The notes under the pieces are model-generated. The model was not told where the DNA came from. It was given only the letters and a program-made list of their open reading frames with translations, and searched no databases. From NCBI GenBank assembly GCA_044463945.1, contig JBIQLW010000003.1, forward strand, positions 1-64,000: a stretch of 64,000 nt of DNA, read 5' to 3'. Origin of the DNA: 62-47 sp044463945 (GTDB lineage: Bacteria > Pseudomonadota > Alphaproteobacteria > Rhizobiales > Xanthobacteraceae). Shown here piece by piece: positions 1 to 6,484 of this stretch. The translations under genes and the position numbers were made by a program. Numbering within the stretch: position 1 is the first letter of the stretch; every line of letters starts with the position of its first letter.

Positions 1-174
1 GGAAACGGCGATGCCGCCGCGGTTGGAACGCAGATCGTAGAATCCAGGCGCGAGGCGGAGCGTGTCGGCGAGCCGGCGGAGTTGTGATCGCGCGCGACTA
101 TGGAAGAGACGCTTCGCGGCATCGTCGTAGGCGACGGGTGCGCGAAAGTCGAAGGCACGGGACGTTTTGGGCAT
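1..174 (-). CDS. Hypothetical protein, N-terminal part (runs off left edge)
   Basis: The first 58 codons of a minus-strand gene are inside the window, starting MPKTSRAFDFRAPVAYDD; the rest lies to the left. The ATG (172-174 on the plus strand) has a GGAGT-type ribosome site about 8 nt upstream. The segment is basic and carries a FYDLRSNRGGIAVS stretch. From memory, proteins starting this way are common hypotheticals on rhizobial plasmids and integrative elements, which agrees with the neighbours, but I know no function. Confidence 0.6.
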   Translation of the reverse strand, partial: MPKTSRAFDFRAPVAYDDAAKRLFHSRARSQLRRLADTLRLAPGFYDLRSNRGGIAVS

Positions 175-300
175 GAGGCAGACTCCGAGAGCGGGCGGAA
201 CCGTCCCGGCGGCTCGCCCACCTCCCGCGCCGGGCTCGCCCACCTCCCGCCGCCCTCCCTTTCCGCATCCCGGTCTTGAATGGAGGGTCGCAATGCTCTA

Positions 301-319
301 TCTTACCTCTGTCTTACCT
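301..319 (+). promoter_or_regulatory. Direct repeat TCTTACCT x2, possible VapB operator
   Basis: TCTTACCT occurs at 301-308 and again at 312-319, an 11-bp period (one helical turn), 15 nt before the antitoxin ATG. AbrB-type antitoxins commonly bind repeats at their own promoter, so this is a plausible autoregulatory site. That role is inferred. Confidence 0.35.
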
Positions 320-334
320 GAATGGATTCGACCG

Positions 335-613
335 ATGGCCCGCGCCGAAAAGCTGACGACGACCGTGGTGTCGACAAAGGGACAGGTCATTCTGCCCAGC
401 GCCATCCGCCAGCGGCGGGAATGGCGCGCGGGGACGCGGCTCGTGGTCGAGGAAACGGCCGAGGGCGTGCTGCTGAAGCCGGCTCCGGCCTTCGCGGAGA
501 CGCGGCCAAAGGACGTGTTCGCCTCCCTTCCCCATCGAGGTCGACCGAAGACGCTGGAGGAGATGAAGGCGGGCGTGCTCGCGGAAGCAAGGCGGCGGCA
601 TGCTCGGGATTGA
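335..613 (+). CDS. vapB: AbrB/MazE-fold antitoxin (VapB-like)
   Basis: A 92-aa protein. Residues about 7-50 (TTVVSTKGQVILPSAIRQRR, then GTRLVVEETAEGVLLKPA) are the swapped-hairpin SpoVT/AbrB DNA-binding fold typical of VapB and MazE antitoxins. The C-terminal half (KTLEEMKAGVLAEARRRHARD) would be the toxin-binding tail. The frame is open upstream to 167, but the ATG at 335 removes a proline-rich extension and fits the family start. It overlaps the toxin gene by 14 nt, the usual coupled antitoxin-toxin arrangement. The protein should neutralise the PIN toxin and repress the operon. Confidence 0.85.
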   Translation: MARAEKLTTTVVSTKGQVILPSAIRQRREWRAGTRLVVEETAEGVLLKPAPAFAETRPKDVFASLPHRGRPKTLEEMKAGVLAEARRRHARD

Positions 614-989
614 TACCAACCTGATCGTCCGCTACCTCACCGGCGATCACCCCCGGCAATCCCAGCGTGCCCGCAAGCTGATCGACGGGCAGCCGGTGTT
701 TGCGGCCGTCACCGTCATCCTCGAAGTCGAGTGGGTGTTGCGCAGCACCTACGGATATGGTGCGGCAGACGTTGCCCAGGCGTTACGGGCGTTCGCGGGC
801 TTGCCGACGGTGACGGTCGAAGATGAACCAGCGGTGGCAACGGCCCTGGACCTTGCCGAGAAAGGCATCGACTTCGCGGACGCTCTGCATTTGATCAAGT
901 CGGCGCATTGCGACGGCTTCGCCTCGTTCGATCGCCGGCTCATCAAGGCCGCGAAGGCCGCGGGCTACGAGAGCGCACGAGAAGCCTGA
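600..989 (+). CDS. vapC: PIN-domain ribonuclease toxin (VapC-like)
   Basis: A 129-aa single PIN domain. It opens with MLGIDTNLIVRYL (catalytic Asp5), has a conserved acidic LEVEWVL motif at 41-47 (Glu42/Glu44), DFADALH at 91-97 (Asp91/Asp94) and FASFDRRL at 107-114 (Asp111). Together these acidic residues bind the metal that cuts RNA in VapC toxins. Length and motif order are complete, so the toxin looks intact. Translation is coupled to the upstream antitoxin. VapC enzymes often cleave tRNA or rRNA; the target here is unknown. Confidence 0.9.
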   Translation: MLGIDTNLIVRYLTGDHPRQSQRARKLIDGQPVFAAVTVILEVEWVLRSTYGYGAADVAQALRAFAGLPTVTVEDEPAVATALDLAEKGIDFADALHLIKSAHCDGFASFDRRLIKAAKAAGYESAREA

Positions 990-1059
990 CGGCATCCACG
1001 CGAGACATTAGCGAGCAGCCTTGCGCATCTGTAAGTTTGTCGCAGACTTCACACTCGCA

Positions 1060-1563
1060 TCAGCGTGCGATCTGCTCGATGAAATCTTCGAGAATTTCAT
1101 TGGTGGATTTGCCCATGATCTCGTCGGCCGAAATCAGGATAACGGCGCCTCCGAAACCATCCGGCCGCATCCGTGAGCAGGTGAAGGAGGAAACGGCGGT
1201 GACGTAAGTCAGCGTCGGTGATCGCTCCACGATGTCCTGCATGATGAATTCCCAGGAGGTCGTGCTGAGATCGAGGTCGAGATACGGGGGCTGCGGCCCG
1301 GTTCCTCGCGGGTCGGGCAAATGCTCCCTGATGGAGCTGCTGGCGCTACTGTCGCCGGCGTACTCGGACGCAACGAGTGCCGCCTCAAGCGCCGCGCGCT
1401 CGACGTAGAGGATGTCGCTCGGTCCCTGCTCGGAGAAGAAATACCAGTTATCGCTGTCGCACTCAGACTCGAAGATATTTGACAGAAGCAGGCGTTCCAG
1501 CGGGGTCATATCCGCATCGGGAATCATCTGCTGGATCACGGTTGGAGTGAAATAGTCAGCCAT
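1060..1563 (-). CDS. Hypothetical protein, 167 aa
   Basis: An acidic protein beginning MADYFTPTVIQQMIPDADMT. The start is set by an AGGAGG ribosome site a few bases before the ATG at 1561-1563; the open frame extends to 1734 without such a site. No signal peptide, membrane segment or recognised catalytic motif is visible. Aspartate- and serine-rich stretches lie in the middle and a hydrophobic GGAVILISADEIMG segment near the end. It is the first of a run of small minus-strand genes (1060-3032), each with its own ribosome site, probably one cargo operon. Function unknown. Confidence 0.65.
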   Translation of the reverse strand: MADYFTPTVIQQMIPDADMTPLERLLLSNIFESECDSDNWYFFSEQGPSDILYVERAALEAALVASEYAGDSSASSSIREHLPDPRGTGPQPPYLDLDLSTTSWEFIMQDIVERSPTLTYVTAVSSFTCSRMRPDGFGGAVILISADEIMGKSTNEILEDFIEQIAR

Positions 1564-1727
1564 ATGGACCTCCTGACGAATGGAAAAGCCCGGCGCAGCG
1601 GCCGGGCTCGGGATGGGGTGAGTTGCTAGAATTGTGGCGACATGCGGGGCGACCCGCGGCCGTGCCGGCGACGAACCAATCGGGAGATACGCGCTCAGAA
1701 TCGGCGTCAGGGCATCATTGATCGCGG

Positions 1728-1889
1728 TCAGCAAGGATGAGCGCCCCGGTCGGAGAGCATGGCGAGCAGATGATCGGGGATCAGGTTGTTGACCGCGTGG
1801 GGGGGGGCGTCATCGATCAGTTCGTCGAACTGGTCCTGGGTGAGCGATGAGGATTCACGATCCGCAGGGTACGGGTGGTGGCTTGTCAT
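1728..1889 (-). CDS. Small acidic hypothetical protein, 53 aa
   Basis: Starts MTSHHPYPADRESSSLTQDQF, with an AGGAG ribosome site 6-7 nt upstream of the ATG (1887-1889), which I prefer over the upstream in-frame start. The rest (DELIDDAPPHAVNNLIPDHLLAML) is acidic and probably helical. I do not recognise it. It sits between other small minus-strand genes and may be co-transcribed with them. Confidence 0.5.
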   Translation of the reverse strand: MTSHHPYPADRESSSLTQDQFDELIDDAPPHAVNNLIPDHLLAMLSDRGAHPC

Positions 1890-1970
1890 GTCGGACTCCT
1901 GAAAACGCAAAGCGCCCGTCACTCCTGGCTGGAGCGTCGGGTCGCCAGAGGTGGGACGGATGAACGCGGA

Positions 1971-2165
1971 TCAGAGCCGCCAGATCGCAACGATCTCCTG
2001 TGCCTGGCGGTGATAGTCGAGCATCTGCCGATAGAACGCCTTGCGCGCCACCCGACGCTCGGGATCGCGCCGCGTCTGTCGATTGAGCTTACGCGACGCC
2101 GCCCGCACCACCGCGCGCCAGCGGTCATGCACGGTGATGCCGAGCCGCAGATAGGTGCCGTACAT
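1971..2165 (-). CDS. Small basic hypothetical protein, 64 aa
   Basis: A strongly basic, Arg-rich protein (MYGTYLRLGITVHDRWRAVV..., ending AQEIVAIWRL). Its ATG overlaps by one base the stop of the upstream gene (TGATG at 2163-2167), so the two are translationally coupled. From memory, close relatives accompany the DUF6915-type gene on many rhizobial mobile elements. The charge pattern suggests nucleic-acid contact, but that is only inference. Confidence 0.65.
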   Translation of the reverse strand: MYGTYLRLGITVHDRWRAVVRAASRKLNRQTRRDPERRVARKAFYRQMLDYHRQAQEIVAIWRL

Positions 2166-2545
2166 CAGACCGCCTCCGTCGGCTTGAATAATAAAGCCAG
2201 CGCCTCAACCTCTGGCTCGAGGCGACACGCGCGACCCATCCATGGCTCGGGCCGGATCGCCTTTACCCAGTCCGCAAACGACGGGATGAAGCGGAGATCC
2301 TCAATGACATGCTGTTCGCCGATCCAGCACGTCGGGATCACGCGGCCAGACGACAGCGTGACGGTCGGACCGAAGATCGTCTCCGCCATGAAGATACCCT
2401 CAGCGTGGTGACGGAGCGCACGATGACGAAAATCGGCGGTGATCTCCTTGCTCGCGTCGAACCAACTATGGATCGTCAGGTAGTCGTCGGCCGCCCCGCC
2501 CCACTTGCGCGCGGATGACAGCGAATGGTGATAGGGATGTGCCAT
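2165..2545 (-). CDS. DUF6915-like hypothetical protein
   Basis: A 126-aa protein starting MAHPYHHSLSSARKWGGAADDYL and containing WFDASKEITADFRHRALRHHAEG and FIPSFADWVKAIRPEPWMG, a signature I associate from memory with the family named DUF6915. The His-rich motifs (HPYHH, RHRALRHHAEG) could form a metal site, but no activity is known to me. A GAGGAGG ribosome site precedes the ATG at 2543-2545. It is coupled to the following 64-aa gene. Confidence 0.7.
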   Translation of the reverse strand: MAHPYHHSLSSARKWGGAADDYLTIHSWFDASKEITADFRHRALRHHAEGIFMAETIFGPTVTLSSGRVIPTCWIGEQHVIEDLRFIPSFADWVKAIRPEPWMGRACRLEPEVEALALLFKPTEAV

Positions 2546-2555
2546 CGCAGCCTCC

Positions 2556-3032
2556 TCAATACATATGCTGGGCGTATTCGGAGGATTCGAACCGCCTATT
2601 ATAGTTGAGCGTAATCGTTTGTTCTCCGACGTCAAAGTAGAGATCGCCATAAGCGCCGGAGTTGTTTTCCCATCCGCAATGGGTTTCCTGGAGGAAGTCA
2701 TAGGCGAGCTGCTCGATCGCATGTTCCAACGGAGAGGAGCCGCGCTCAATCTCAGCACGACCCCATTGGGCGTGCGCGATTGTGATCCTGACTGTGGGCA
2801 AAGCGACCTCCATATCGCCTGCCATCACCGTGACGCTCTCGATCTGGCCGCTATCGCCATAGCCGTCGAAGGTGACTTCGACGCTTGTGATGCCGGTCAG
2901 CGCGAGCGCGTCGAACAGCGCAGTCTTGTTCTCGGGGCGGATGGACTCGCACAGTTTCTCGAATTCTTGCTCACGGGCGAGCCAGGACGTGGGATCGATG
3001 AACGGATCGGATCTCGGCGTGTCGTCGGTCAT
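2556..3032 (-). CDS. DUF6878-like hypothetical protein
   Basis: A 158-aa protein starting MTDDTPRSDPFIDP. Its central part (FDALALTGITSVEVTFDGYGDSG, then LEHAIEQLAYDFLQETHCGWENN) and its end (GDLYFDVGEQTITLNYNRRF) match, from memory, a conserved family (DUF6878) found beside DUF6915 genes on rhizobial elements. The start at 3030-3032 was chosen for the family-like N-terminus; the open frame runs upstream to 3140. It lies 10 nt before the DUF6915-like gene, so the two are probably one operon. Function unknown. Confidence 0.65.
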   Translation of the reverse strand: MTDDTPRSDPFIDPTSWLAREQEFEKLCESIRPENKTALFDALALTGITSVEVTFDGYGDSGQIESVTVMAGDMEVALPTVRITIAHAQWGRAEIERGSSPLEHAIEQLAYDFLQETHCGWENNSGAYGDLYFDVGEQTITLNYNRRFESSEYAQHMY

Positions 3033-3136
3033 GATAGGGCTCCAGAAACGATGAAGCCCGGCGCGAGGGCCGCGCTGAGGGTTGAAGATGTGAGTGGAAG
3101 GATGCGGGACGGCCGCAGCCGCCCCGCTCGATTGTT

Positions 3137-3738
3137 TCATTCGGCCGCGACGGAATGTGGCTCGTCGTCGCCAGTGTCGTCTGCATCGTCCTCGTCGTCA
3201 GCGAGGAATTCCGGCAGCGGCTCCGCCGGGCTGTCGGCGTCAATCGCGTCAGACGTCACCTCGGCGAGGCGCAGCGGTTCGGGCAGCCAGCCCGTGCTGT
3301 CGAGTAGCCGTTCCGCCTCCTTCGCCATCTCGGTCTTCTTGAGATGGTCGATGAGTTGAGCCGACGATTCGCCTTTCGCCTCGCGGACCGCTTCGAGGAT
3401 GCGGGCCTTTGTCACGCGGCCGAGATAGTTGTCGACCGTAGGCCGCCAACCGGCTTCCACCAGGTCGAGATTGACCGCGCGTGCCAGCCGATCGGCCTGG
3501 GCGAGACGTTGACGCAAACCATACGATGACACGCCCGACCCGCCATAGCGCCTCGATCTCGCCGAGTCGTGCATCGACCTCGTCCGGCAGTTCGTCAGAG
3601 TCCTGGTATTCGGCTTCAAGCCTCACCTGCTCAGCCTGGAGGGCGTCGATCGTCGCGTGCTCCTCGGCCGTGATCTCGGCCGTGATCTCGGCCGGCGTGC
3701 CGTCGAGTTCGCGCAGGCCATTGTCATGGCCATAAGGG
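3137..3738 (-). pseudogene. ParB-like nuclease-domain protein, decayed
   Basis: Two pieces of one protein are visible in different frames. Upstream (about 3545-3720), AEEHATIDALQAEQVRLEAE and then YQDSDELPDEVDARLGEIEAL match the middle of the large ParB-like proteins of rhizobial plasmids and integrative elements. From about 3526 to 3137, SYGLRQRLAQADRLARAV, TVDNYLGRVTKARILEAVRE and GWLPEPLRLAE match their C-terminus. Between the pieces the family's long central part is missing and the frame changes. The N-terminus, with the ParB nuclease motifs, is absent because an IS21-type end begins at 3739. A 12-bp tandem duplication (GTGATCTCGGCC) adds a repeated AEIT near 3670-3690. The gene is dead. 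Confidence 0.75.
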
Positions 3739-3973
3739 TGTCATTCGGCCTGCAATATTGATCCCCTGAGCCGGGGGATCGGCGTCCAAAATTGACCCCC
3801 TATAGATTGGCTGTTGCGCTGCCTGCTTTGTCATGAAGCAGGTGGTCGGGGATGCTGATCGTGGAGACGATTGCGCGGATACGGCGCGAGCACTTCATCA
3901 AGGGCAAGACGATCAAGGAGATCGCCCGTGACCTGAAGGTGTCGCGGAACACGGTCCGGAAGGTGCTGAGGTC
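3739..3973 (+). mobile_element. IS21-family insertion sequence, left-end remnant
   Basis: The element begins TGTCATTCGGCC at 3739 and carries two related subterminal repeats, AATATTGATCCCC (about 3753) and AAATTGACCCCC (about 3789), in the style of IS21-family multiple terminal repeats. They precede the first 40 codons of istA. The body, istB and the right end are missing: at about 3973 the sequence passes abruptly into a phage tape-measure gene. It cuts the ParB-like gene on its left. Confidence 0.75.
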
Positions 3974-3989
3974 ACCGCCAAAGCGTTGA
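3852..3989 (+). pseudogene. istA: IS21-type transposase IstA, N-terminal fragment
   Basis: Reads MLIVETIARIRREHF, IKGKTIKEIARDLKVSR and NTVRKVLRS, which is the N-terminal helix-turn-helix of IstA transposases. After codon 41 the homology stops and five codons later the frame ends (SPPKR, stop). The DDE catalytic domain is wholly missing, so no transposase can be made. The break at about 3973 marks a deletion or recombination junction with phage DNA. Confidence 0.85.
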
Positions 3990-4733
3990 AAGGCGTCGGC
4001 GACGGCTCGCGGCTCGCCAGTTATCAGATCGTCAATCTCGGCTATCAGCTCAACGACGTGGTGGTCGGCCTTGCGAGCGGGCAACGGCCGCTGACCGTGC
4101 TCGCCCAACAGGGCACGCAGATTGCGCAAATCTTCGCCAGCTCCGGTATCGGCGTGGGCGGCGTGCTCAAAGAGCTCGGCCGCGTCGTTATCGGGCTGGT
4201 GTCGCCCACGACGCTGCTTGTCGCTGGCCTCGCCGCCGTCGGCGGCACCGCGCTTTACGCCTACAACAGCTACATCACCGCGCAGAAGGAGCTTCAGGCC
4301 GCGACCGCGGGCGTCGGGCGGGCCGCCGGCGCGACGGTCGATCAGCTCAACCGGATCGCGGACACGGCGGCGAGCGCCGGGCGCATTTCGGTGGCGGCGG
4401 CGCGCGACATGGAAGTCGCGTTCCTGCGCACCGGCCGGATCGGCGTCGATCAATTCGGCGACCTGATCACCGTCGCGAAGAATTATGCGGCGACCACCGG
4501 CCAGGAAATCGATGCGGCGACCAAGGAGCTGGCGGACGCGTTCGCCGATCCGGCCAAGGGCGTCGATCTGCTCAATTCCAAGGTCGGCGGCTACGACGAC
4601 CGGACGCGGCTGCTCATCAAATCGCTTGCAGCGCAGAACGATATCACCGCGGCGCAGAAGGTCCTCTTCGACAATCTCAAGCCGTCGCTGATCGACGCCG
4701 CCACCACCACGACCGCGCTCGGCCGCGCCTGGG
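3974..4733 (+). pseudogene. Phage tail tape-measure protein, internal fragment
   Basis: An open frame encodes AKALKGVGDGSRLASYQIVN, then LGYQLNDVVVGLASGQRP and LTVLAQQGTQIAQIF. This is the N-terminal domain of prophage tail-length tape-measure proteins (TMP_2 / lambda gpH-like), followed by a hydrophobic VVIGLVSPTTLLVAGLAAVGG segment and a domain ending at ALGRAWDW. There is no proper start because the fragment is fused to the IS21 end, and at about 4733 homology ends. It differs clearly from the intact tape-measure gene at 17049, so it comes from a second, unrelated phage. Confidence 0.7.
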
Positions 4734-4780
4734 ATTGGCCACCTGCAAGGGTGCGTCATCACCTTGCCGGATTTCCTTCA

Positions 4781-4807
4781 GGGCGAGGCCATGCCTCGCC
4801 CTTTTTT
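4781..4807 (+). terminator. Rho-independent terminator
   Basis: A perfect stem GGGCGAGGC / GCCTCGCCC with a 3-nt CAT loop (4781-4801) is followed by six T on the plus strand (4802-4807). It lies directly against the stop codon of the minus-strand higA-like gene. The T-run is on the plus strand, so it would stop rightward transcription coming from the IS/phage debris. Confidence 0.75.
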
Positions 4808-6030
4808 CATTCCGTGAATTCAAGCTGCTTGCGGACCTCGCCTGTTCCCAATAGCGGCGCAAACGCCCGAAAATTTCGCGTCTGATGTCTCAATCGCCCG
4901 GCAACGATGGCAGGATGCACACCGATACGCTGCGCGAATGCGATAATTCCGGAATAGCTTGCATGTGATTTCAGGTTGGCGGCGGCCCAAAGGTCTTTTG
5001 AGATCAATGCCTCTTCGGCCCATTCATCGGCTTCATTTTCTCGAACATCTTCATGACGCGACGGCGCTTCGCGAAGGCTAAAGTCGTCGACGAATGCCTC
5101 GGCCGCGCCGTTGAAGTGACGCCCGACATGGGCAAGCTCATGAAGAAGTGAGAACCAGAAATTATCGATGCGATCGTAGCGCAAAGTCAGCGCGACGATC
5201 GGCGCGCCGCCCTCGACACTGCGCAGGGCTGCACCATCGAGATAGGTCTTCGGCAGATGAGAAAGGCAGACAAGGTGGACGCCTAGGCCGGACAGCGCAT
5301 CTCTTGCACGCTTTGGCCCGTCTTCATGCGCGCTCAGCTTCGAAAGCTCGGTGAGCACCTCAAGCGTAATCGAACCGGTCTTGTAGCTGCCGGTCAGCTT
5401 CTGAGCTCGGGAAGCTGCGAGTGCCTTCAGGCACCAGGCCAACAGGGCGTAGGTATCAGTCTTTGCATTCTGGCGCATCGCGTCGTTGCGTCGGCAGAGA
5501 GGCATCGGCACAGCCTTTATGCCGCCTGCACTCGCGATCAATTCGCCGATCAAATCTTCGGCCTTCGCTTTCGCCGAAGCGACTGAACGAATCCAACCAC
5601 GTTTCGCCATCTCGTTGATCGGGAACCGGCCCCAATCGAGCGAAGATGTCTCTGCGATGTTCCCTGCCGAAGAGGCGTCAGCAACCAGAACCTCGGCGGG
5701 AATGCCGAGATGCGTGTGAAGCGCACGGATCATCGCCAGCGTTAGCGGCTGCTTGCCGGACAGAACCTCGGACACCTTGCTGCGACTGCCGATATAGGGC
5801 TCAAGGTCGCGCGGTTCGAGCCCGGCCTGTTCCATGCGAAAGCGGATCGCTTCGACCGGCGTCGGCAACTCAATCGGGAAATGCTTCGCCTCGTAGGCTT
5901 CAACGAGGTCGGCCAGAACGGAAAGCTCATCGGCCTCGGCAGTCCCGGCCACGGCATCCATGAGCGCATCGATCCGCGCCAGGGCAGCCTTGTGGTCGGC
6001 TTCCGTTCGGATCGGGGTGATGCGCGCCAT
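4807..6030 (-). CDS. higA: HigA-type antitoxin fused to ImmA/IrrE metalloprotease domain
   Basis: A 407-aa protein. Residues 72-110 (LEPRDLEPYIGSRSKVSEVL...) form the XRE-type helix-turn-helix found in HigA antitoxins paired with HigB of this class. The C-terminal half is an ImmA/IrrE-like zinc peptidase: SLLHELAHVGRHF with HELAH at 297-301 and a downstream ENEADEWAEE around 331 that supplies the third ligand. It begins 2 nt after the toxin stop codon, so toxin precedes antitoxin, as in higBA. The antitoxin should bind HigB and the promoter. The peptidase domain suggests that the antitoxin, or a phage repressor, could be cleaved, which is inference. The ATG at 6028-6030 matches the family N-terminus. 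Confidence 0.85.
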   Translation of the reverse strand: MARITPIRTEADHKAALARIDALMDAVAGTAEADELSVLADLVEAYEAKHFPIELPTPVEAIRFRMEQAGLEPRDLEPYIGSRSKVSEVLSGKQPLTLAMIRALHTHLGIPAEVLVADASSAGNIAETSSLDWGRFPINEMAKRGWIRSVASAKAKAEDLIGELIASAGGIKAVPMPLCRRNDAMRQNAKTDTYALLAWCLKALAASRAQKLTGSYKTGSITLEVLTELSKLSAHEDGPKRARDALSGLGVHLVCLSHLPKTYLDGAALRSVEGGAPIVALTLRYDRIDNFWFSLLHELAHVGRHFNGAAEAFVDDFSLREAPSRHEDVRENEADEWAEEALISKDLWAAANLKSHASYSGIIAFAQRIGVHPAIVAGRLRHQTRNFRAFAPLLGTGEVRKQLEFTE

Positions 6031-6032
6031 GT

Positions 6033-6329
6033 CTAAACCTCCGCCACGTTGATCTTGTCGTATTCGGCGTGAGTGCCGAACCATCGGATGGCGACAACTC
6101 CGGCTGCAAAATTGACCTTCACGATCAATCGAAACCGGTTGCCGCCGATGTCGAAAACATATCGCTCACCGACCTTGTCGGTCTTCGGATAGCGTTCCCG
6201 GATATCCTGAAAGGACGTCCAGACTGTCGTTTTCGACGCGACTTCGGCCTTCCACGCCGACAGCCGCTTGGCTACGTCGGCGTGGCGCTTCTGCGCCTCC
6301 TCGATAATCTCTACGCCGACCAGCCTCAT
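6033..6329 (-). CDS. higB: HigB-type mRNA interferase toxin
   Basis: A 98-aa protein: MRLVGVEIIEEAQKRHADVA, then AWKAEVASKTTVWTSFQDIR and FDIGGNRFRLIVKVNF, ending WFGTHAEYDKINVAEV. This is the RelE-superfamily HigB fold, whose members cut mRNA on the ribosome. The conserved FDIGGNRFRLI strand and the WFGTHAEYDKI C-terminus carry the usual catalytic basic and aromatic residues. Length is normal. It is the first gene of a two-gene operon with the antitoxin. Confidence 0.9.
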   Translation of the reverse strand: MRLVGVEIIEEAQKRHADVAKRLSAWKAEVASKTTVWTSFQDIRERYPKTDKVGERYVFDIGGNRFRLIVKVNFAAGVVAIRWFGTHAEYDKINVAEV

Positions 6330-6334
6330 ATAAA

Positions 6335-6381
6335 ACGTTCCCGCGTCAGGATCAAGCGATACGTTCCTAAAATAGGATCAA
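6335..6381 (-). promoter_or_regulatory. Tandem 21-bp direct repeats upstream of higB
   Basis: ACGTTCC-N6-AGGATCAA occurs twice, at 6335-6355 and 6361-6381, with exactly the same internal spacing and a 26-bp period. The copies end 6 nt before the higB start codon, so they overlap where promoter and leader must be. This is a strong candidate operator pair for the HigA HTH domain. The 26-bp spacing (about 2.5 helical turns) would place the two sites on opposite faces of the helix. Confidence 0.6.
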
Positions 6382-6449
6382 AGCGTCTCACGCAAGTTAT
6401 GCGCGGGTCGCTTTCTCCGCATGCTAGAATGAGCTTCCGCGACTCACCC

Positions 6450-6484
6450 TTGACATGCTCTGCTTTATAGCAAATATAGCAGAC
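6450..6484 (+). promoter_or_regulatory. hsd operon promoter with overlapping TATAGCA repeats
   Basis: A consensus -35 TTGACA (6450-6455) is followed after 17 nt by an AATATA -10 (6473-6478). The predicted start site, about 6485, is the A of the hsdM ATG, and no Shine-Dalgarno sequence precedes that ATG. TATAGCA is repeated at 6466-6472 and 6475-6481 (9-bp period), straddling the -10. This is a likely binding site for the N-terminal HTH of HsdM itself. Confidence 0.6.
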
